Source of the DNA: Bradyrhizobium embrapense
GTDB taxonomy: Bacteria; Pseudomonadota; Alphaproteobacteria; Rhizobiales; Xanthobacteraceae
Length of the DNA: 64,000 bases
NCBI RefSeq assembly: GCF_001189235.2
Contig: NZ_LFIP02000001.1
Coordinates: forward strand, 310,001-374,000
Direction of reading: 5' to 3'
Below the pieces are notes generated by a model. It did not search any database and was not told the DNA's origin. It worked only from the letters and a program-made list of their open reading frames with translations. The translations under genes and the position numbers were made by a program. This document shows, piece by piece, positions 45,926 through 56,813 of this stretch (position 1 is its first letter; each line of letters starts with the position of its first letter).

Positions 45926-46076
45926 GCCGCTGACGGCAGCGAATCGGTCGATTTTCGCGTTGGCCTTAACGGCCGGGTCACCCTGTTGTTCGATCGCCGC
46001 CGCTTGCCCTGACCGATTAAGACAAATCTGGGCATTGTTTGCCATGCTTTTCCCCCAACTTGGCAGGAACGGCACG

Positions 46077-46754
46077 ATGTTCGAGCGCAGGGTGGTTTTC
46101 GGAAAGAAGCAGGCGACCTCGGGCGAGCTCAAGAAGCCCTTGCGTCCGGCGCCGGATGCCGCTGGCGCGGCACCCGCCTTTCACAAGAAGCAGTGGGAAG
46201 ATCCGCGGATCGGACCGATGCTGCGCGATGCGGGGTTCGCACCCGACGACGCAGCCAGCATCGCGCCGAGCGCTGACAATCGCCTCGCCGTGTTCGCTGC
46301 GGCCAGCCAACGGCTGCAGGAGCGTACCGAGAGCTTCAACCGTGACATGACGGCGCGCCACGGCTACTGCCACGCGTTGCCGTTCCTGGTCATCGACCAC
46401 AAGATCTGGGATGGGCCGCACGGCGCGTTCCTCTACGCGCAGCTGGATCTGATCGGCTACGACCAGTGGAACGTGATCATGCTGGCGGCAGATCCGCAGA
46501 CCACGGAAGCATGCGGCCTGGCAGGCCATCCCGGCTTCCTGCCGGCGGTGACGCAAGCCATGACCGAGCAAGTGATCGCATGGGAGGTGCGGCACAACGT
46601 GCTGCTCAAGACGCTCGGAACCACCGCGAGCGGCGACCGTGACACCTCGCGCGAGCAATATGAGATGGAAAAGGACGCGTTGCGCAGGGAGATTATCGAC
46701 AAGGCCGGCTGGATGAAGCCGCGCATTATCGAAGATCTACTGCGCAAGAGCTAG
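46077..46754 (+). CDS. Uncharacterised soluble protein
   Basis: About 225 residues from the ATG at 46077 with AGGAA eight bases upstream; an in-frame ATG also occurs at 46044. The protein has a basic N-terminus (RRVVFGKKQATSGELKKP), no signal peptide or membrane helix, and a central conserved-looking core (HALPFLVIDHKIWDGPHGAFLYAQLDLIGYDQWNVIML) followed by a C-terminal helical region. I recognise no family. It lies downstream of the signalling operon in the same direction after 151 bases and is convergent with the efflux operon, so it may or may not belong to either. Confidence 0.7.
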   Translation: MFERRVVFGKKQATSGELKKPLRPAPDAAGAAPAFHKKQWEDPRIGPMLRDAGFAPDDAASIAPSADNRLAVFAAASQRLQERTESFNRDMTARHGYCHALPFLVIDHKIWDGPHGAFLYAQLDLIGYDQWNVIMLAADPQTTEACGLAGHPGFLPAVTQAMTEQVIAWEVRHNVLLKTLGTTASGDRDTSREQYEMEKDALRREIIDKAGWMKPRIIEDLLRKS

Positions 46755-46776
46755 AAGTGTCGATCTCCCGAGCTCC

Positions 46777-47130
46777 TCACTCCTGCCGGTCGCGGTGCCG
46801 CCGCGTGCGCTGCGGACGGCAATCCTGGCATGGCGCGCCGAAGGTCACCTGCGACGGATAGGGCCGCGTCGAGTGATACGGCGTCGAGCCGAACAGGCCC
46901 GCCGCGCCGAAGCCCGCGCTGAAGGGATCGGCGGCGAAGCTGCCCGGAAACGAGCCGTTGCTGCGGAAATCGCGGTCGTCGTTCCTGCCGTCGAAATACG
47001 CACCGCCGGTGCTGCCGTAGCGCAGCGGCCGTCGCCGCTCCAGGTTCTGGGCTGACGCAGCAGCAGCGCTGAGCGCGATGGCTGCGCAGGCGATCAGTAT
47101 TCTGATGGCGGTCATGGCCAAGGCCTTCAT
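46777..47130 (-). CDS. Small exported protein, last gene of the RND operon
   Basis: 117 residues. A signal peptide (LIACAAIALSAAAASAQ) is followed by a Gly/Phe/Ser-rich stretch with several FG- and GF-containing turns and a C-terminal CxxC (APCQDC) before a basic tail. Its ATG overlaps the stop of the preceding small gene as ATGA, showing translational coupling within the efflux operon. No known family. The CxxC could bind a metal or form a disulfide. Confidence 0.72.
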   Translation of the reverse strand: MKALAMTAIRILIACAAIALSAAAASAQNLERRRPLRYGSTGGAYFDGRNDDRDFRSNGSFPGSFAADPFSAGFGAAGLFGSTPYHSTRPYPSQVTFGAPCQDCRPQRTRRHRDRQE

Positions 47131-47450
47131 TGCGGAATGGTCCCCCAGTCACCCTTCCAGGCGATCAGGCGCCCCTTCCCGAACTGCAGATAGAGCCCGT
47201 CGCTGCGCCGCGACAGCACGCTGCCCCTCACATTGGGCAGCGCGACGAACAATTCATTGCCCGGCGTGCCGCGAACGTAGTTCAGGGGAACACCGAGCGA
47301 TTGGCTGGCCTGGTCGGCGCTCATGCCGAAGGCGAGCGGAATGCTGTTCGGTGGCCGCTGCTGCGCACGGACCGTGCCGGCCGGCGCGCCCAGCGCGATG
47401 ACGAGAATAACGACGAAGAGCGTGACGAACCGCTGCATGACCGACCTCAT
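47127..47450 (-). CDS. Small exported BamE/SmpA-like protein in the RND operon
   Basis: 107 residues. A signal peptide (FVVILVIALGAPAGTVRA) is followed by about 75 residues with the pattern GMSADQASQSLGVPLNYVRG, then FVALPNVRG, LYLQFGKGRLIAWKGDW. This spacing resembles the SmpA/OmlA (BamE) fold, in which a helix-helix hairpin packs on a small sheet; the match is by eye. It lacks a lipobox, unlike BamE. Its start overlaps the stop of the outer-membrane channel gene by four bases and its own stop overlaps the next start, so it is firmly part of the efflux operon. Confidence 0.75.
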   Translation of the reverse strand: MRSVMQRFVTLFVVILVIALGAPAGTVRAQQRPPNSIPLAFGMSADQASQSLGVPLNYVRGTPGNELFVALPNVRGSVLSRRSDGLYLQFGKGRLIAWKGDWGTIPQ

Positions 47451-48934
47451 GGCACTGCCGTCGCGAGCGTGCCGGCCGGCGTCCAGCCGCCGCCGAGTGC
47501 CTGGAACAGACTGCTCGCCGCCAGCAGCTTGTTGAGCCGCACCGACACCAGATTGAGTTCGGCCGTGAACAGCGTCTGCTGCGTCTGCAGCACCGTGATG
47601 AGATTGACCGTGCCGCCGCGCAGCTGCGTCTCGGAGACCTCGAACGCCTTGCGCGAGGCGGCGACGACGTCGGACTGCAGCCGCTCCTGCAGGGTATACT
47701 TCTGCAACGCGATCAGCGCCTTCTCGACATCGGCGAAGGCCGACAGCACCGCCTTGCGATAGGCCTGCAGGTTTTGCAATTGCTGGCCCTTGGCGAGCTT
47801 GAACTGGCTCTCCAGCAGGAAGCCGTCGAACAGCGGCTGGGTCAGCCCGGCGGCGAGCGTGTAGTACCAGGCGCCCGGCGCAAACAGCGAGGCGAGCGCC
47901 GCGCTCTGGAAGCCCGTGGTGCCGGTCAGCTGGATCTGCGGGAAGAACGCCGCGCGCGCCGCGTCGACGCTGAAATTGGAGGCCGCGAGCTGCGCCTCGG
48001 CCTGGCGGACGTCAGGCCGCTGGTAGAGCAGTTCCGACGGCATGCCCGGCGTGATGCGCGGCACCGAGATCTGCGTGGTGCTGCCGCCGCGCACCGAGAA
48101 ATCGGCCGGCGCGCGCGCCACCAGCAGCGCGAGCGCGGCCGTGTTCTGCCCCAGCGTCACCTCGAGCGGCGGGATCGCCGCGCGCTGCGTGGCGACCAGC
48201 GCCTCCTGCTGCGACAGGTCGAGCTGCGAGGCCGTGCCGCCGGCGAATTGCGACTTGATCAAGGCCAGGATGCGCTCGGCCGCCGCCAGATTGCGCCGGG
48301 TGGCCTTGATCTGGTCCTGCGCCGCCAGCACCTGGAAATAGGTGTTGGCCACCGTCGCCATCGTGGTCAGCGCGACCACCTCGCGATTGTAGCGGGAGGC
48401 CGTCGCGCTCTCTTCCGACGCCGACAGCGTCGCGCGGTTCTTGCCCCAGAAATCCACGATATAGCTCGCGCTCAGCCCCAGATTGTATTGCGAGAACGTC
48501 CCGCTGCTCCCGCCGAGCGACGAACTCGATCCCGTCGCTACCTTCTGACGCTCCGCATTCGCTGATCCCGAGATCGACGGCAGCAGCGCGGCGCCGGACA
48601 CGCCGGTCTGCGCGTCGGCCTGCACGATCTGGGCGATCGCCACCGCGATATCGAGATTGTATTGCTGCGCGGATTCCATCAGCCCGGTCAGCTCGGGCGA
48701 GCGGAAGCCGCGCCACCAGGCGAGCGCCGGAACGGCGGCGTCGGCATCGCCCTTGGCCGCGGCGCGATAGCTCGCCGGCACTTCGAGGCTGAGCTCGGGC
48801 TTCTCAACCCCGGGAATGCAGCCGGTCAGGCCAAGGCTCAGACCAAGGCCGAGCCCGCCGAACGCCGCCACGCGGCGAAACCGGACCGGTTTCCCCAATA
48901 TTCGAAAACTATGCAACGCTGCACCTGTGGGCAT
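47447..48934 (-). CDS. RND efflux outer-membrane channel lipoprotein (OprM/NodT family)
   Basis: 495 residues. The N-terminus has a lipobox (GLTGC), so the mature protein is a lipoprotein. Two TolC-like repeats follow, for example ALAWWRGFRSPELTGLMESAQQYNLDIAVA and ELLYQRPDVRQAEAQLAASNFSVDAARAAFFP. It forms the outer-membrane exit duct for the adjacent RND pump. The RND stop TAA is directly followed by its ATG. Most RND operons end here, but this one continues into two small exported-protein genes. Confidence 0.95.
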   Translation of the reverse strand: MPTGAALHSFRILGKPVRFRRVAAFGGLGLGLSLGLTGCIPGVEKPELSLEVPASYRAAAKGDADAAVPALAWWRGFRSPELTGLMESAQQYNLDIAVAIAQIVQADAQTGVSGAALLPSISGSANAERQKVATGSSSSLGGSSGTFSQYNLGLSASYIVDFWGKNRATLSASEESATASRYNREVVALTTMATVANTYFQVLAAQDQIKATRRNLAAAERILALIKSQFAGGTASQLDLSQQEALVATQRAAIPPLEVTLGQNTAALALLVARAPADFSVRGGSTTQISVPRITPGMPSELLYQRPDVRQAEAQLAASNFSVDAARAAFFPQIQLTGTTGFQSAALASLFAPGAWYYTLAAGLTQPLFDGFLLESQFKLAKGQQLQNLQAYRKAVLSAFADVEKALIALQKYTLQERLQSDVVAASRKAFEVSETQLRGGTVNLITVLQTQQTLFTAELNLVSVRLNKLLAASSLFQALGGGWTPAGTLATAVP

Positions 48935-51900
48935 TTACTCGCCCGGTTGAAGTGAGGAGCCCGGCATCGGCATGGCGCTGCCGCGGCGGACGCGCTGGGC
49001 CCACAAGCGGAACCGGTCGAGATAGAGGTAGATGACCGGCGTCGTGTAGAGCGTCAGGACCTGACTCAGGATCAGGCCGCCGACGATGGCGATGCCGAGC
49101 GGCTGCCGCAGCTCGCCGCCGTCGCCCATCCCGATCGCGAGCGGCACCGCGCCGAGCAGCGCGGCCATCGTCGTCATCATGATGGGACGGAAGCGCAGCA
49201 GGCAGGCCTCCTTGATCGCCTCGAGCGGCTCCAGCCCGCGCCTGCGTTCCGCGTCCAGCGCAAAGTCGATCATCATGATGGCGTTCTTCTTCACAATCCC
49301 GATCAGCAGGATGACGCCGATCAGCGCCATGATACTGAACTCGGTCTTGAATGCCATCAGTGCCAGCAAGGCACCCACACCTGCCGAGGGCAGTGTGGAC
49401 AAGATGGTCAGCGGATGGACATAGCTCTCATAGAGCACGCCCAGCACGATGTAGATCGTGACGATCGCGGCCAGGATCAGGAACGGCTGGTTGCTGAGCG
49501 AATCCTGGAACGCCTTCGCGGAGCCCTGGAAGGTGCCGCGGATCGTCGCCGGAACGCCGATCCGGTTCATGGTCGCGTCTATGCTGGCGACCGCGGTGCT
49601 CAGCGACACGTTCGGCGGCAAGTTGAAAGAGATGGTATTGGCGACCAGGAGGCCCTGATGGTTGACTGCCAGCGGCGTCGCGCCCTGCTTGAACGCCGCT
49701 ACGGCCGACAGCGGGATCATGGTCTCGCTGTTGGTCGAGACGGCCGATCCGGTCGACGCCGCGCCCTTCCCGGTCGAGCCGATCGAATTGGTGGCCTGGT
49801 TGCGCGCGGCCTGGGCATTGGCTGAACTGGCCGCGCTCGAGGTTCCCGGCGCCACCACGGTGCCGGCCACCGCGTTGGTCGATTGCGAGCCGCCGACCGA
49901 CCCGCCCGACGTGCTGATGTAGACGTCCTTCAGCGTCTCGGGGTTCTGCCAGTAGCGTGGCGCGACCTCCATGATCACGTGGTACTGGTTGCGCGCGACA
50001 TAGATCGTCGACACCTGACGCTGGCCGAAGGCGTCGTAGAGGGTGTTGTCGATCTGGCTTACCGTGATGCCGAGCCTGGCCGCGGCGTCGCGGTCGATCA
50101 CGAGTTCGGATTCCAGGCCCTTGTTCTGCTGGTCGCTGTTGACGTCGGCGAGGTTCGGATCGCGCTGCAAGGCTGCCGCAATCTTCGGCGTCCAGTCATT
50201 GAGCTCCTCCAGCGTCGAGCCCTGCAATGTGTATTGATATTGCGCGTTCGAGGCCCTGCCCCCGACCCTGATGTCCTGTACCGCCTGCAGGAACAGGCTC
50301 GCGCCGGGCACCACTGCCATCTGGCGGCGCAGCCGTGAAATGACACCGTCGGCGCCGATCTTGCGCTGGTCGAGCGGGCGCAGCGAGACAAATACGAAGC
50401 CGGAATTGGTCTGGCCGCCGCCGGTGAAGCCGACCACCGTCTCCACCGCCGGATCCTTCTGGATGATGCCCACGAACTGCGCGAGCTTCTGCTGCATCAG
50501 CTGGAACGACACGCTCTGGTCGGCCTGGATCGAACCGACCAGCCGGCCGGTGTCCTGCTGCGGAAAGAATCCCTTCGGGATCACGTCGTAGAGATAGAAG
50601 TTGAGGCCGAACACCGCCGCCAGGGTCAGCATTACCGACAGCGGGTGCTGCAGCGCCGCGGTCAGCGTCCTGCGATAGAAATTCAGCATCGCCTCGAAGA
50701 AGCGCTCGCTGGCCCAATAGAGCCGGCCGCGGCCGCCGCGGTCCGGCTTGAGCAGCACGGCACACATCATCGGCGTGGTCGCCAGCGAGACCGCGAGCGA
50801 GATCAGGATCGAGATCGAGATCGTCATCGCGAATTCGCGGAACAGCCGCCCGACGATGCCGGCCATCAGCAGGATCGGGATGAACACCGCGATCAGCGAG
50901 ATGCTCATCGACAGCACGGTGAAGCCGACCTCGCCTGCGCCCTTCAGCGCCGCCTGGAGCGGGCTGAGGCCCTCCTCGATGTAGCGGGTGACGTTCTCCA
51001 GCACCACGATGGCGTCGTCGACCACGAATCCGGTCGCGACCGTGAGCGCCATCAGCGACAGATTGTCGAGGCTGTAGCCGAACAGGTACATCGCCCCGAA
51101 GGTCGCCACCAGTGACACCGAAACCGCCACGACCGGAATGAAGGTGGCGCGCAGATTACGTAGGAACGCGAACACCACGATGATGACGAGCAGCACCGCC
51201 AGCACCAGCGTGCGCTCGACGTCCCTGAGCGAGGTGCGGATGGTTGTCGAGCGGTCGACCGCGAGGCCGATGTCGATCGCCGGCGAAATCGAGGCCTGCA
51301 ATTGCGGCATCAGGCCCTTCACCAGGTCGACCGTCGAGATGATGTTGGCGTTCGGCTGGCGATAGAGGATCAGCAGCACGGCCGGCTTGCCGTTGGCGAG
51401 CCCGGCATTGCGCAGGTTCTCGACGCCGTCGGCTACCTCGCCGACGTCGGAGAGATGAACCGGGGCGCCATTGCGGTAGGCCACGATCAACGATCTGTAG
51501 TCGTCGGCCTTGTTGGCCTGGTCGTTGGCGTAGACCTGATAGCGCTGGTCGCCGACGTCGATGCCGCCCTTGGGGCTGTGGGCGTTGGCGCTCGACAGCG
51601 CCGCGCGCACGTCTTCCAGACCGATGCCGTATTTGTAGAGCGCCTGCGGGATCAGATCGACGCGCACGGCAGGCAGCGAGCTGCCGCCGACCACCACCTC
51701 GCCGATGCCCTCGACCTGCGACAGCTTCTGCGCCAGCACCGTGGAGGCGGCATCGTAGAGAGCGCCGCGCGTCAGCGTGTCCGACGTCAGCGTCAGGATC
51801 AGGATCGGCGCGTCGGCCGGATTGACCTTGCGGTAGGTCGGATTGCTGCGCAGGCTGGTCGGCAGATCGGCGCGCGCCGCGTTGATCGCGGCCTGCACGT

Positions 51901-52219
51901 CCCGCGCCGTGCCGTCGATGTCGCGATTGAGGTTGAACTGCAGCGTGATCCGGGTCTGCCCGACCGAGCTCGACGACGTCATCTCGCTGACGTCGGCGAT
52001 CTGGCCGAGATGCCGCTCAAGCGGGCTGGCGACCGTGGTCGCGACGTCCTGCGGACTGGCGCCGGGCAGCGTCGCCTGCACCGAGATGGTCGGAAAATCC
52101 ACCTGCGGCAGAGGCGACACCGGCAGCTTGAAGAACGCGACGAGGCCCGCCGCCGCAAGCCCGAACGTCAACAGCGTGGTTGCGACCGGCCGGCGGATGA
52201 AGGGCGTTGACGGATCCAT
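48935..52219 (-). CDS. mdtC: RND efflux inner-membrane subunit, MdtC-like
   Basis: 1094 residues of an HAE1-type RND transporter with twelve membrane helices: TPFIRRPVATTLLTFGLA at the N-terminus, the TM4 relay region [20 protein letters not shown] with paired aspartates, and [17 protein letters not shown] near the end. It pairs with the next gene upstream to form an MdtBC-type heteromeric pump driven by protons. A Ser/Ala/Gly/Thr-rich insertion of about 70 residues (around 766-833) in the second periplasmic loop makes it longer than E. coli MdtC. It starts three bases after the MdtB-like stop. Confidence 0.95.
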   Translation of the reverse strand: MDPSTPFIRRPVATTLLTFGLAAAGLVAFFKLPVSPLPQVDFPTISVQATLPGASPQDVATTVASPLERHLGQIADVSEMTSSSSVGQTRITLQFNLNRDIDGTARDVQAAINAARADLPTSLRSNPTYRKVNPADAPILILTLTSDTLTRGALYDAASTVLAQKLSQVEGIGEVVVGGSSLPAVRVDLIPQALYKYGIGLEDVRAALSSANAHSPKGGIDVGDQRYQVYANDQANKADDYRSLIVAYRNGAPVHLSDVGEVADGVENLRNAGLANGKPAVLLILYRQPNANIISTVDLVKGLMPQLQASISPAIDIGLAVDRSTTIRTSLRDVERTLVLAVLLVIIVVFAFLRNLRATFIPVVAVSVSLVATFGAMYLFGYSLDNLSLMALTVATGFVVDDAIVVLENVTRYIEEGLSPLQAALKGAGEVGFTVLSMSISLIAVFIPILLMAGIVGRLFREFAMTISISILISLAVSLATTPMMCAVLLKPDRGGRGRLYWASERFFEAMLNFYRRTLTAALQHPLSVMLTLAAVFGLNFYLYDVIPKGFFPQQDTGRLVGSIQADQSVSFQLMQQKLAQFVGIIQKDPAVETVVGFTGGGQTNSGFVFVSLRPLDQRKIGADGVISRLRRQMAVVPGASLFLQAVQDIRVGGRASNAQYQYTLQGSTLEELNDWTPKIAAALQRDPNLADVNSDQQNKGLESELVIDRDAAARLGITVSQIDNTLYDAFGQRQVSTIYVARNQYHVIMEVAPRYWQNPETLKDVYISTSGGSVGGSQSTNAVAGTVVAPGTSSAASSANAQAARNQATNSIGSTGKGAASTGSAVSTNSETMIPLSAVAAFKQGATPLAVNHQGLLVANTISFNLPPNVSLSTAVASIDATMNRIGVPATIRGTFQGSAKAFQDSLSNQPFLILAAIVTIYIVLGVLYESYVHPLTILSTLPSAGVGALLALMAFKTEFSIMALIGVILLIGIVKKNAIMMIDFALDAERRRGLEPLEAIKEACLLRFRPIMMTTMAALLGAVPLAIGMGDGGELRQPLGIAIVGGLILSQVLTLYTTPVIYLYLDRFRLWAQRVRRGSAMPMPGSSLQPGE

Positions 52220-52222
52220 GGC

Positions 52223-55200
52223 TCAACGCGACCCGCTCGCCTCGCCGACCTCGTCCGCCCGCCCGGCAAACCGCAGCGCGAGGCGATCGAACCAGAGATA
52301 GATCACCGGCGTCGTGAACAGGGTCAGGAGCTGGCTCACCAGGAGGCCGCCGACGATCGAGATGCCGAGCGGATGCCGCAGCTCGGAGCCGGCGCCGCTG
52401 CCGAGCATCAGCGGCAGCGCGCCGAGCACCGCTGCCATCGTCGTCATGATGATCGGCCGGAACCGCAACAGGCAGGCCTGGTAGATCGCCTCCCGCGGCG
52501 GCTTGCCCTCGTTGCGTTCGGCATCGAGCGCGAAGTCGATCATCATGATCGCGTTTTTCTTTACGATGCCGATCAGGAGGATGATGCCGATGATCGCGAT
52601 GATGGTGAGATCCTGCCCGGCCATCATCAGCGCCAGCAACGCGCCGATGCCGGCCGACGGCAGCGTCGACAGGATGGTCAGCGGATGGATGAAGCTCTCA
52701 TAGAGCACCCCGAGCACGATATAGACCGTGATGATCGCGGCCAGGATCAGGAACAGCTGGTTGGAGAGCGAGGACTGGAACGCCAGTGCCGCGCCCTGGA
52801 AGCTCGTGATCATGCCGAGCGGCTGGTTGATGTCGGCCTGCGCCTGCTTGATCGCGGTGACCGCGCCGCCGAGCGAGGCGCCCGGCGCCAGGTTGAACGA
52901 GACGGTTGCCGACGGGAACTGGCCGAGATGCGAGACCTGCAACGGCGCGGTCTCGATCCGCATCTTGGCCATAACCGACAGCGGCACCGGCGTCGAGCCC
53001 ACCGATGAGGGCAGATAGATCGACGACAGCGAGTCCAGCGAGGTCTGCAGCGACGGATCGGCCTCGAGGATGACGCGGTACTGGTTCGAATTGGTGAAGA
53101 CGGTGGACACGATGCGCTGGCCGTAGGAATCGTAGAGCGCGTTGTCGATCGTCGCCGGCGTGATGCCGAACCGCGCGGCCTGATCGCGATCGATGTCGAC
53201 GAACACCGAAAGCCCCTGCGCCGAGATGTCGCTGCTGACGTCGCTGAGCTCGGGCAATCCCCTGAGCTTGTCGACCAGCTTCGGCGTCCACTCCGCAAGC
53301 TCGTTCGGATCGGCGTCCTGCAGGATGAACTGATACTGCGTCCGGCTCACGGTGCCTTCGATGGTGAGGTCCTGGACCGGCTGCATGTAGAGCGTGATGC
53401 CGGTCAGATCGGCGGTGCTGGCCTTGATCCGGTCCATCACCGTCGCGACGCCGGCCTTGCGCTGCGCATGCGGCTTCAGATTGATCAGGATACGGCCGCT
53501 ATTGAGCGTGGTGTTGGTGCCGTCGACGCCGATGAAGGACGACAGGCTCTCGACGTCGGGATCCCTGAGGATCGCGCTGGCAAGCCGCTGCTGCCGCTCG
53601 GCCATCGCCGCATAGGACACCGATTGCGGCGCCTCGGAGATCGCCTGGATCACGCCGATGTCCTGCACCGGAAAGAAGCCCTTGGGGATGACGACGTAGA
53701 GCAGCGCCGTGAGACCAAAGGTGGCGAGCGCGATCAGCAGGACGAAGGTCTGGCGATCCAGCACCCAGTTGAGCATCCGGGCGTAGATCGCGATGACATG
53801 ATCGAAGCCTTCCCGGCTGAGCCGCTGGAAGGTGTTCTCCCGCGTCATGCTCTCCGGCTTCAGCAGCTTGGCGCAGGCCATCGGCACCAGCGTCAGCGAC
53901 ACCACGGCGGAGATCAGGATCGTGACCGACAGCGTGATGGCGAATTCGCGGAACAGGCGGCCGACGACGTCGCCCATGAACAGCAGCGGGATCAGCACCG
54001 CGATCAGCGATACCGTCAGCGAGATGATGGTGAAGCCGATCTGCTCGGAGCCGCGCAATGCCGCCTCGAGCGGCGACTCGCCCTCCTCGATGTAGCGCGA
54101 GATGTTCTCGATCACGACGATGGCGTCGTCGACCACGAAGCCGGTCGCGATCGTCAGCGCCATCAGCGACAGATTGTTCAGGCTGAAGCCGAACAGATAC
54201 ATCGCACCCAGCGTGCCGACCAGCGACAGCGGCACCGACAGGCTCGGGATCAGCGTCGCGCGGGTCGAGCGCAGGAACGCGAAGATCACGAGCACGACCA
54301 GGATCACCGCAAGCGCCAGCTCGTATTCGACGTCGCGGACCGAGGCTCGGATCGTGACGGTCCGGTCGGTCAGGATGTTGAGATCGATCGCCGCCGGCAG
54401 CGTCGCCTGCAGCTGCGGCAACAGGTCCTTGATGCCCTGGACCACCGAGATCACATTGGCGCCGGGCTGGCGCTGGATGTTGAGGATGATCGCCTGCGTC
54501 TCGTTCATCCAGGCGCCAAGCTTGTCGTTCTGCGGGCCGTCGACGACGTTGCCGACGTCGCTGAGGCGAACCGGCGAGCCGTTCTTGTAGGCGATGATCA
54601 GCGAGCGGTAGTCGCTCGCATTGCGGATCTGGTCGTTGGCATTGATGGTGTAGGCGCGCATCGCGCCGTCGAAATTGCCCTTCGGCGTATTGACGTTGGC
54701 GTTGCCGAGCGTGGTGCGGAGATCGTCGATGTTGAGCCCGTAGGCCGCGAGCTTGCGGATATCGGCCTGGATCCGCACCGCGGGCCGCTGGCCGCCGCTG
54801 ATGCTGACGAGGCCGACGCCGGGCAGCTGCGAGATCTTCTGCGCCAGCCGGGTGTCGACGAAGTCCTGGACCTGCGTCAGCGGCATGGTCTTCGAGGTCA
54901 GGCCCAGCGTCAGGATCGGCGCGTCGGCCGGATTGACTTTGGCGTAGATCGGCGGCGCCGGCAGGTCCGACGGCAACAGGTTGCCGGCGGCATTGATCGC
55001 GGCCTGTACCTCCTGTTCGGCGACATCGAGCGAGATCGACAGGCCGAACTGCAGCGTGATGACGGATGAGCCGGCCGAGCTCACCGAGCTCATCTGGTTC
55101 AAATTCGGCATCTGGCCGAATTGCACCTCGAGCGGCGCCGTCACCGACGACGTCATCACGTCGGGGCTCGCGCCCGGATAGAAGGTCTGCACCTGGATGG

Positions 55201-55330
55201 TCGGGTAGTCGACCTCAGGCAGCGCCGCGACGGGGAGGAATCGGAACGCCAGCATGCCCGACAGCATGATGGCGATCATCATCAGGGTCGTCGCTACCGG
55301 CCGCAGGATGAATGGCCGCGACGGGTTCAT
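52223..55330 (-). CDS. mdtB: RND efflux inner-membrane subunit, MdtB-like
   Basis: 1035 residues with the RND layout: [21 protein letters not shown]4 with [28 protein letters not shown], two large periplasmic loops and [21 protein letters not shown]. Its length equals that of E. coli MdtB, and the paired RND genes in tandem are the MdtBC signature. Its ATG overlaps the stop of the membrane fusion protein by four bases. MdtABC-type pumps export novobiocin, bile salts, flavonoids or metal chelates in other bacteria; the substrate here is unknown. Confidence 0.95.
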   Translation of the reverse strand: MNPSRPFILRPVATTLMMIAIMLSGMLAFRFLPVAALPEVDYPTIQVQTFYPGASPDVMTSSVTAPLEVQFGQMPNLNQMSSVSSAGSSVITLQFGLSISLDVAEQEVQAAINAAGNLLPSDLPAPPIYAKVNPADAPILTLGLTSKTMPLTQVQDFVDTRLAQKISQLPGVGLVSISGGQRPAVRIQADIRKLAAYGLNIDDLRTTLGNANVNTPKGNFDGAMRAYTINANDQIRNASDYRSLIIAYKNGSPVRLSDVGNVVDGPQNDKLGAWMNETQAIILNIQRQPGANVISVVQGIKDLLPQLQATLPAAIDLNILTDRTVTIRASVRDVEYELALAVILVVLVIFAFLRSTRATLIPSLSVPLSLVGTLGAMYLFGFSLNNLSLMALTIATGFVVDDAIVVIENISRYIEEGESPLEAALRGSEQIGFTIISLTVSLIAVLIPLLFMGDVVGRLFREFAITLSVTILISAVVSLTLVPMACAKLLKPESMTRENTFQRLSREGFDHVIAIYARMLNWVLDRQTFVLLIALATFGLTALLYVVIPKGFFPVQDIGVIQAISEAPQSVSYAAMAERQQRLASAILRDPDVESLSSFIGVDGTNTTLNSGRILINLKPHAQRKAGVATVMDRIKASTADLTGITLYMQPVQDLTIEGTVSRTQYQFILQDADPNELAEWTPKLVDKLRGLPELSDVSSDISAQGLSVFVDIDRDQAARFGITPATIDNALYDSYGQRIVSTVFTNSNQYRVILEADPSLQTSLDSLSSIYLPSSVGSTPVPLSVMAKMRIETAPLQVSHLGQFPSATVSFNLAPGASLGGAVTAIKQAQADINQPLGMITSFQGAALAFQSSLSNQLFLILAAIITVYIVLGVLYESFIHPLTILSTLPSAGIGALLALMMAGQDLTIIAIIGIILLIGIVKKNAIMMIDFALDAERNEGKPPREAIYQACLLRFRPIIMTTMAAVLGALPLMLGSGAGSELRHPLGISIVGGLLVSQLLTLFTTPVIYLWFDRLALRFAGRADEVGEASGSR

Positions 55331-56634
55331 TTTGTCTGCCCGTCCGCAGGACCTTTGCGGTCGCCGCCTCCAGGCTTGTCGGGAGCAGCCCCGCCTCCCT
55401 TCGCCGCGCCGTTCGCGGTCCCCTTAGCTGCACCAGCCGGGTTCGCGGCGTCGGTGGCGGAGCGCACCACCACCTTGGCGCCCTCGCGCAGCTTGTCGGC
55501 GCCGTCGATCACGATGCGGTCGCCGGGCACCAGCCCCGAGAGCACCTCGACACGGTCGCCGTCGGTGACGCCGAGCTTGACCGGCCGCACCGAGACCGTG
55601 CTGTCGGCATTGACGAGATAGACGAAGGTGCCGGGCACGCCGCGCTGGATGCCGGCGGTCGGCATCGTCGTGGCATCCTTGTGCGTGTCGAGCAGCAAGC
55701 GGATGTTGACGAACTGGTTCGGATACAGCGTGCGCTTGTCGTTCTCGAACTGGGCACGCAGCTTGATCGTGCCGGTGGTCGCATCGATCTGGCTGTCGAA
55801 GGTCTGCAGCGATCCCTCGGCGAGCTTGTTGGCGCCGCTGCGGTCATAGGCCGCCGTCGGCAACACCGCGCCCTCCTTCAGCCGCTTCGCGACCGCCTGC
55901 AGATTGTCCTCGGGCAGCGTGAACAGCACGCTGATCGGTTCGAGCTGCGTGATCACGACGAGGCCGTTGGTGTCGCCCGGCGTCACGTAGTTGCCGAGGT
56001 CGACCTGGCGCAACCCGACCCGCCCGTTGATCGGCGACACGATGTGGCAATACGCCAAATTCACTTCGGCCGATTTCACCGAGGCCCGGTCGGCCTCGAC
56101 CGTGCCCTGATACTGCGCGACCAGCGCGACCTGGGTATCGAGCGTCTGATGCGGCACCGCGTTCTGCGCCGCGAGGTTCTGGTAGCGGGTGAGATCGACC
56201 TGGGCGCCCTTCAGCTGCGCCTCGTCGCGGGCGAGCTGCCCCTTTGCCTGCGCCAGCGTCGCCTCATAGGGACGCGAATCGATCTCGGCGATCAGATCGC
56301 CCTTCTTGACCTCGTCGCCCTCCTTGAAATCGATCTTCATCAGGTAGCCGCTGATCTGGCTCCGGATCGTCACGGTGGCGAGCGACGTCACGGTGCCGAG
56401 CGCATTCAGGCTGACGCCGATATCGCCCTTGCCGACCGCCTCCGGCACGATCGACATCGGCCCGGCGTTGCGCCCGCCGCCGGCCTGCGGCGGCGCAGCC
56501 TGTTGCCGCGTCCACCAGACGATGCCGGCGAGCACCGCCAGCACGATACATCCCGTCAGAAAGCCTCGCCAGCGCGACGGCCGCCTGGTTTGTTCGGGCG
56601 CCACGATCGACGGGTTCTTGATATGCTGGTCCAT
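55327..56634 (-). CDS. mdtA: RND periplasmic membrane fusion protein, MdtA-like
   Basis: About 435 residues from an ATG at 56634; a GTG at 56646 is an alternative. One N-terminal membrane anchor ([17 protein letters not shown]) precedes the lipoyl half-motifs ([31 protein letters not shown] and [23 protein letters not shown]), a hairpin coiled coil, and beta-barrel domains. The last 45 residues are Gly/Ala/Lys-rich and probably disordered. It joins the MdtBC-like pump to the outer-membrane channel and is the first gene of the operon. No regulator is encoded beside it. Confidence 0.95.
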   Translation of the reverse strand: MDQHIKNPSIVAPEQTRRPSRWRGFLTGCIVLAVLAGIVWWTRQQAAPPQAGGGRNAGPMSIVPEAVGKGDIGVSLNALGTVTSLATVTIRSQISGYLMKIDFKEGDEVKKGDLIAEIDSRPYEATLAQAKGQLARDEAQLKGAQVDLTRYQNLAAQNAVPHQTLDTQVALVAQYQGTVEADRASVKSAEVNLAYCHIVSPINGRVGLRQVDLGNYVTPGDTNGLVVITQLEPISVLFTLPEDNLQAVAKRLKEGAVLPTAAYDRSGANKLAEGSLQTFDSQIDATTGTIKLRAQFENDKRTLYPNQFVNIRLLLDTHKDATTMPTAGIQRGVPGTFVYLVNADSTVSVRPVKLGVTDGDRVEVLSGLVPGDRIVIDGADKLREGAKVVVRSATDAANPAGAAKGTANGAAKGGGAAPDKPGGGDRKGPADGQTK

Positions 56635-56813
56635 AAACTTGCCCACGAAGAAACACGAACGAGCTCGCGCCGTCCCAAGTGTCCCCTGACGTTCGCGCGC
56701 GCCACATCCGAGGAAGCATTTTGGACGCTTCCGTCAGACAAAGCGCGTTAAGAATCGGAAAGGATAGCCCTCCTTCCCGCTCGGCCGCTGTTTCTCGCTG
56801 GATTGTGGCTATT

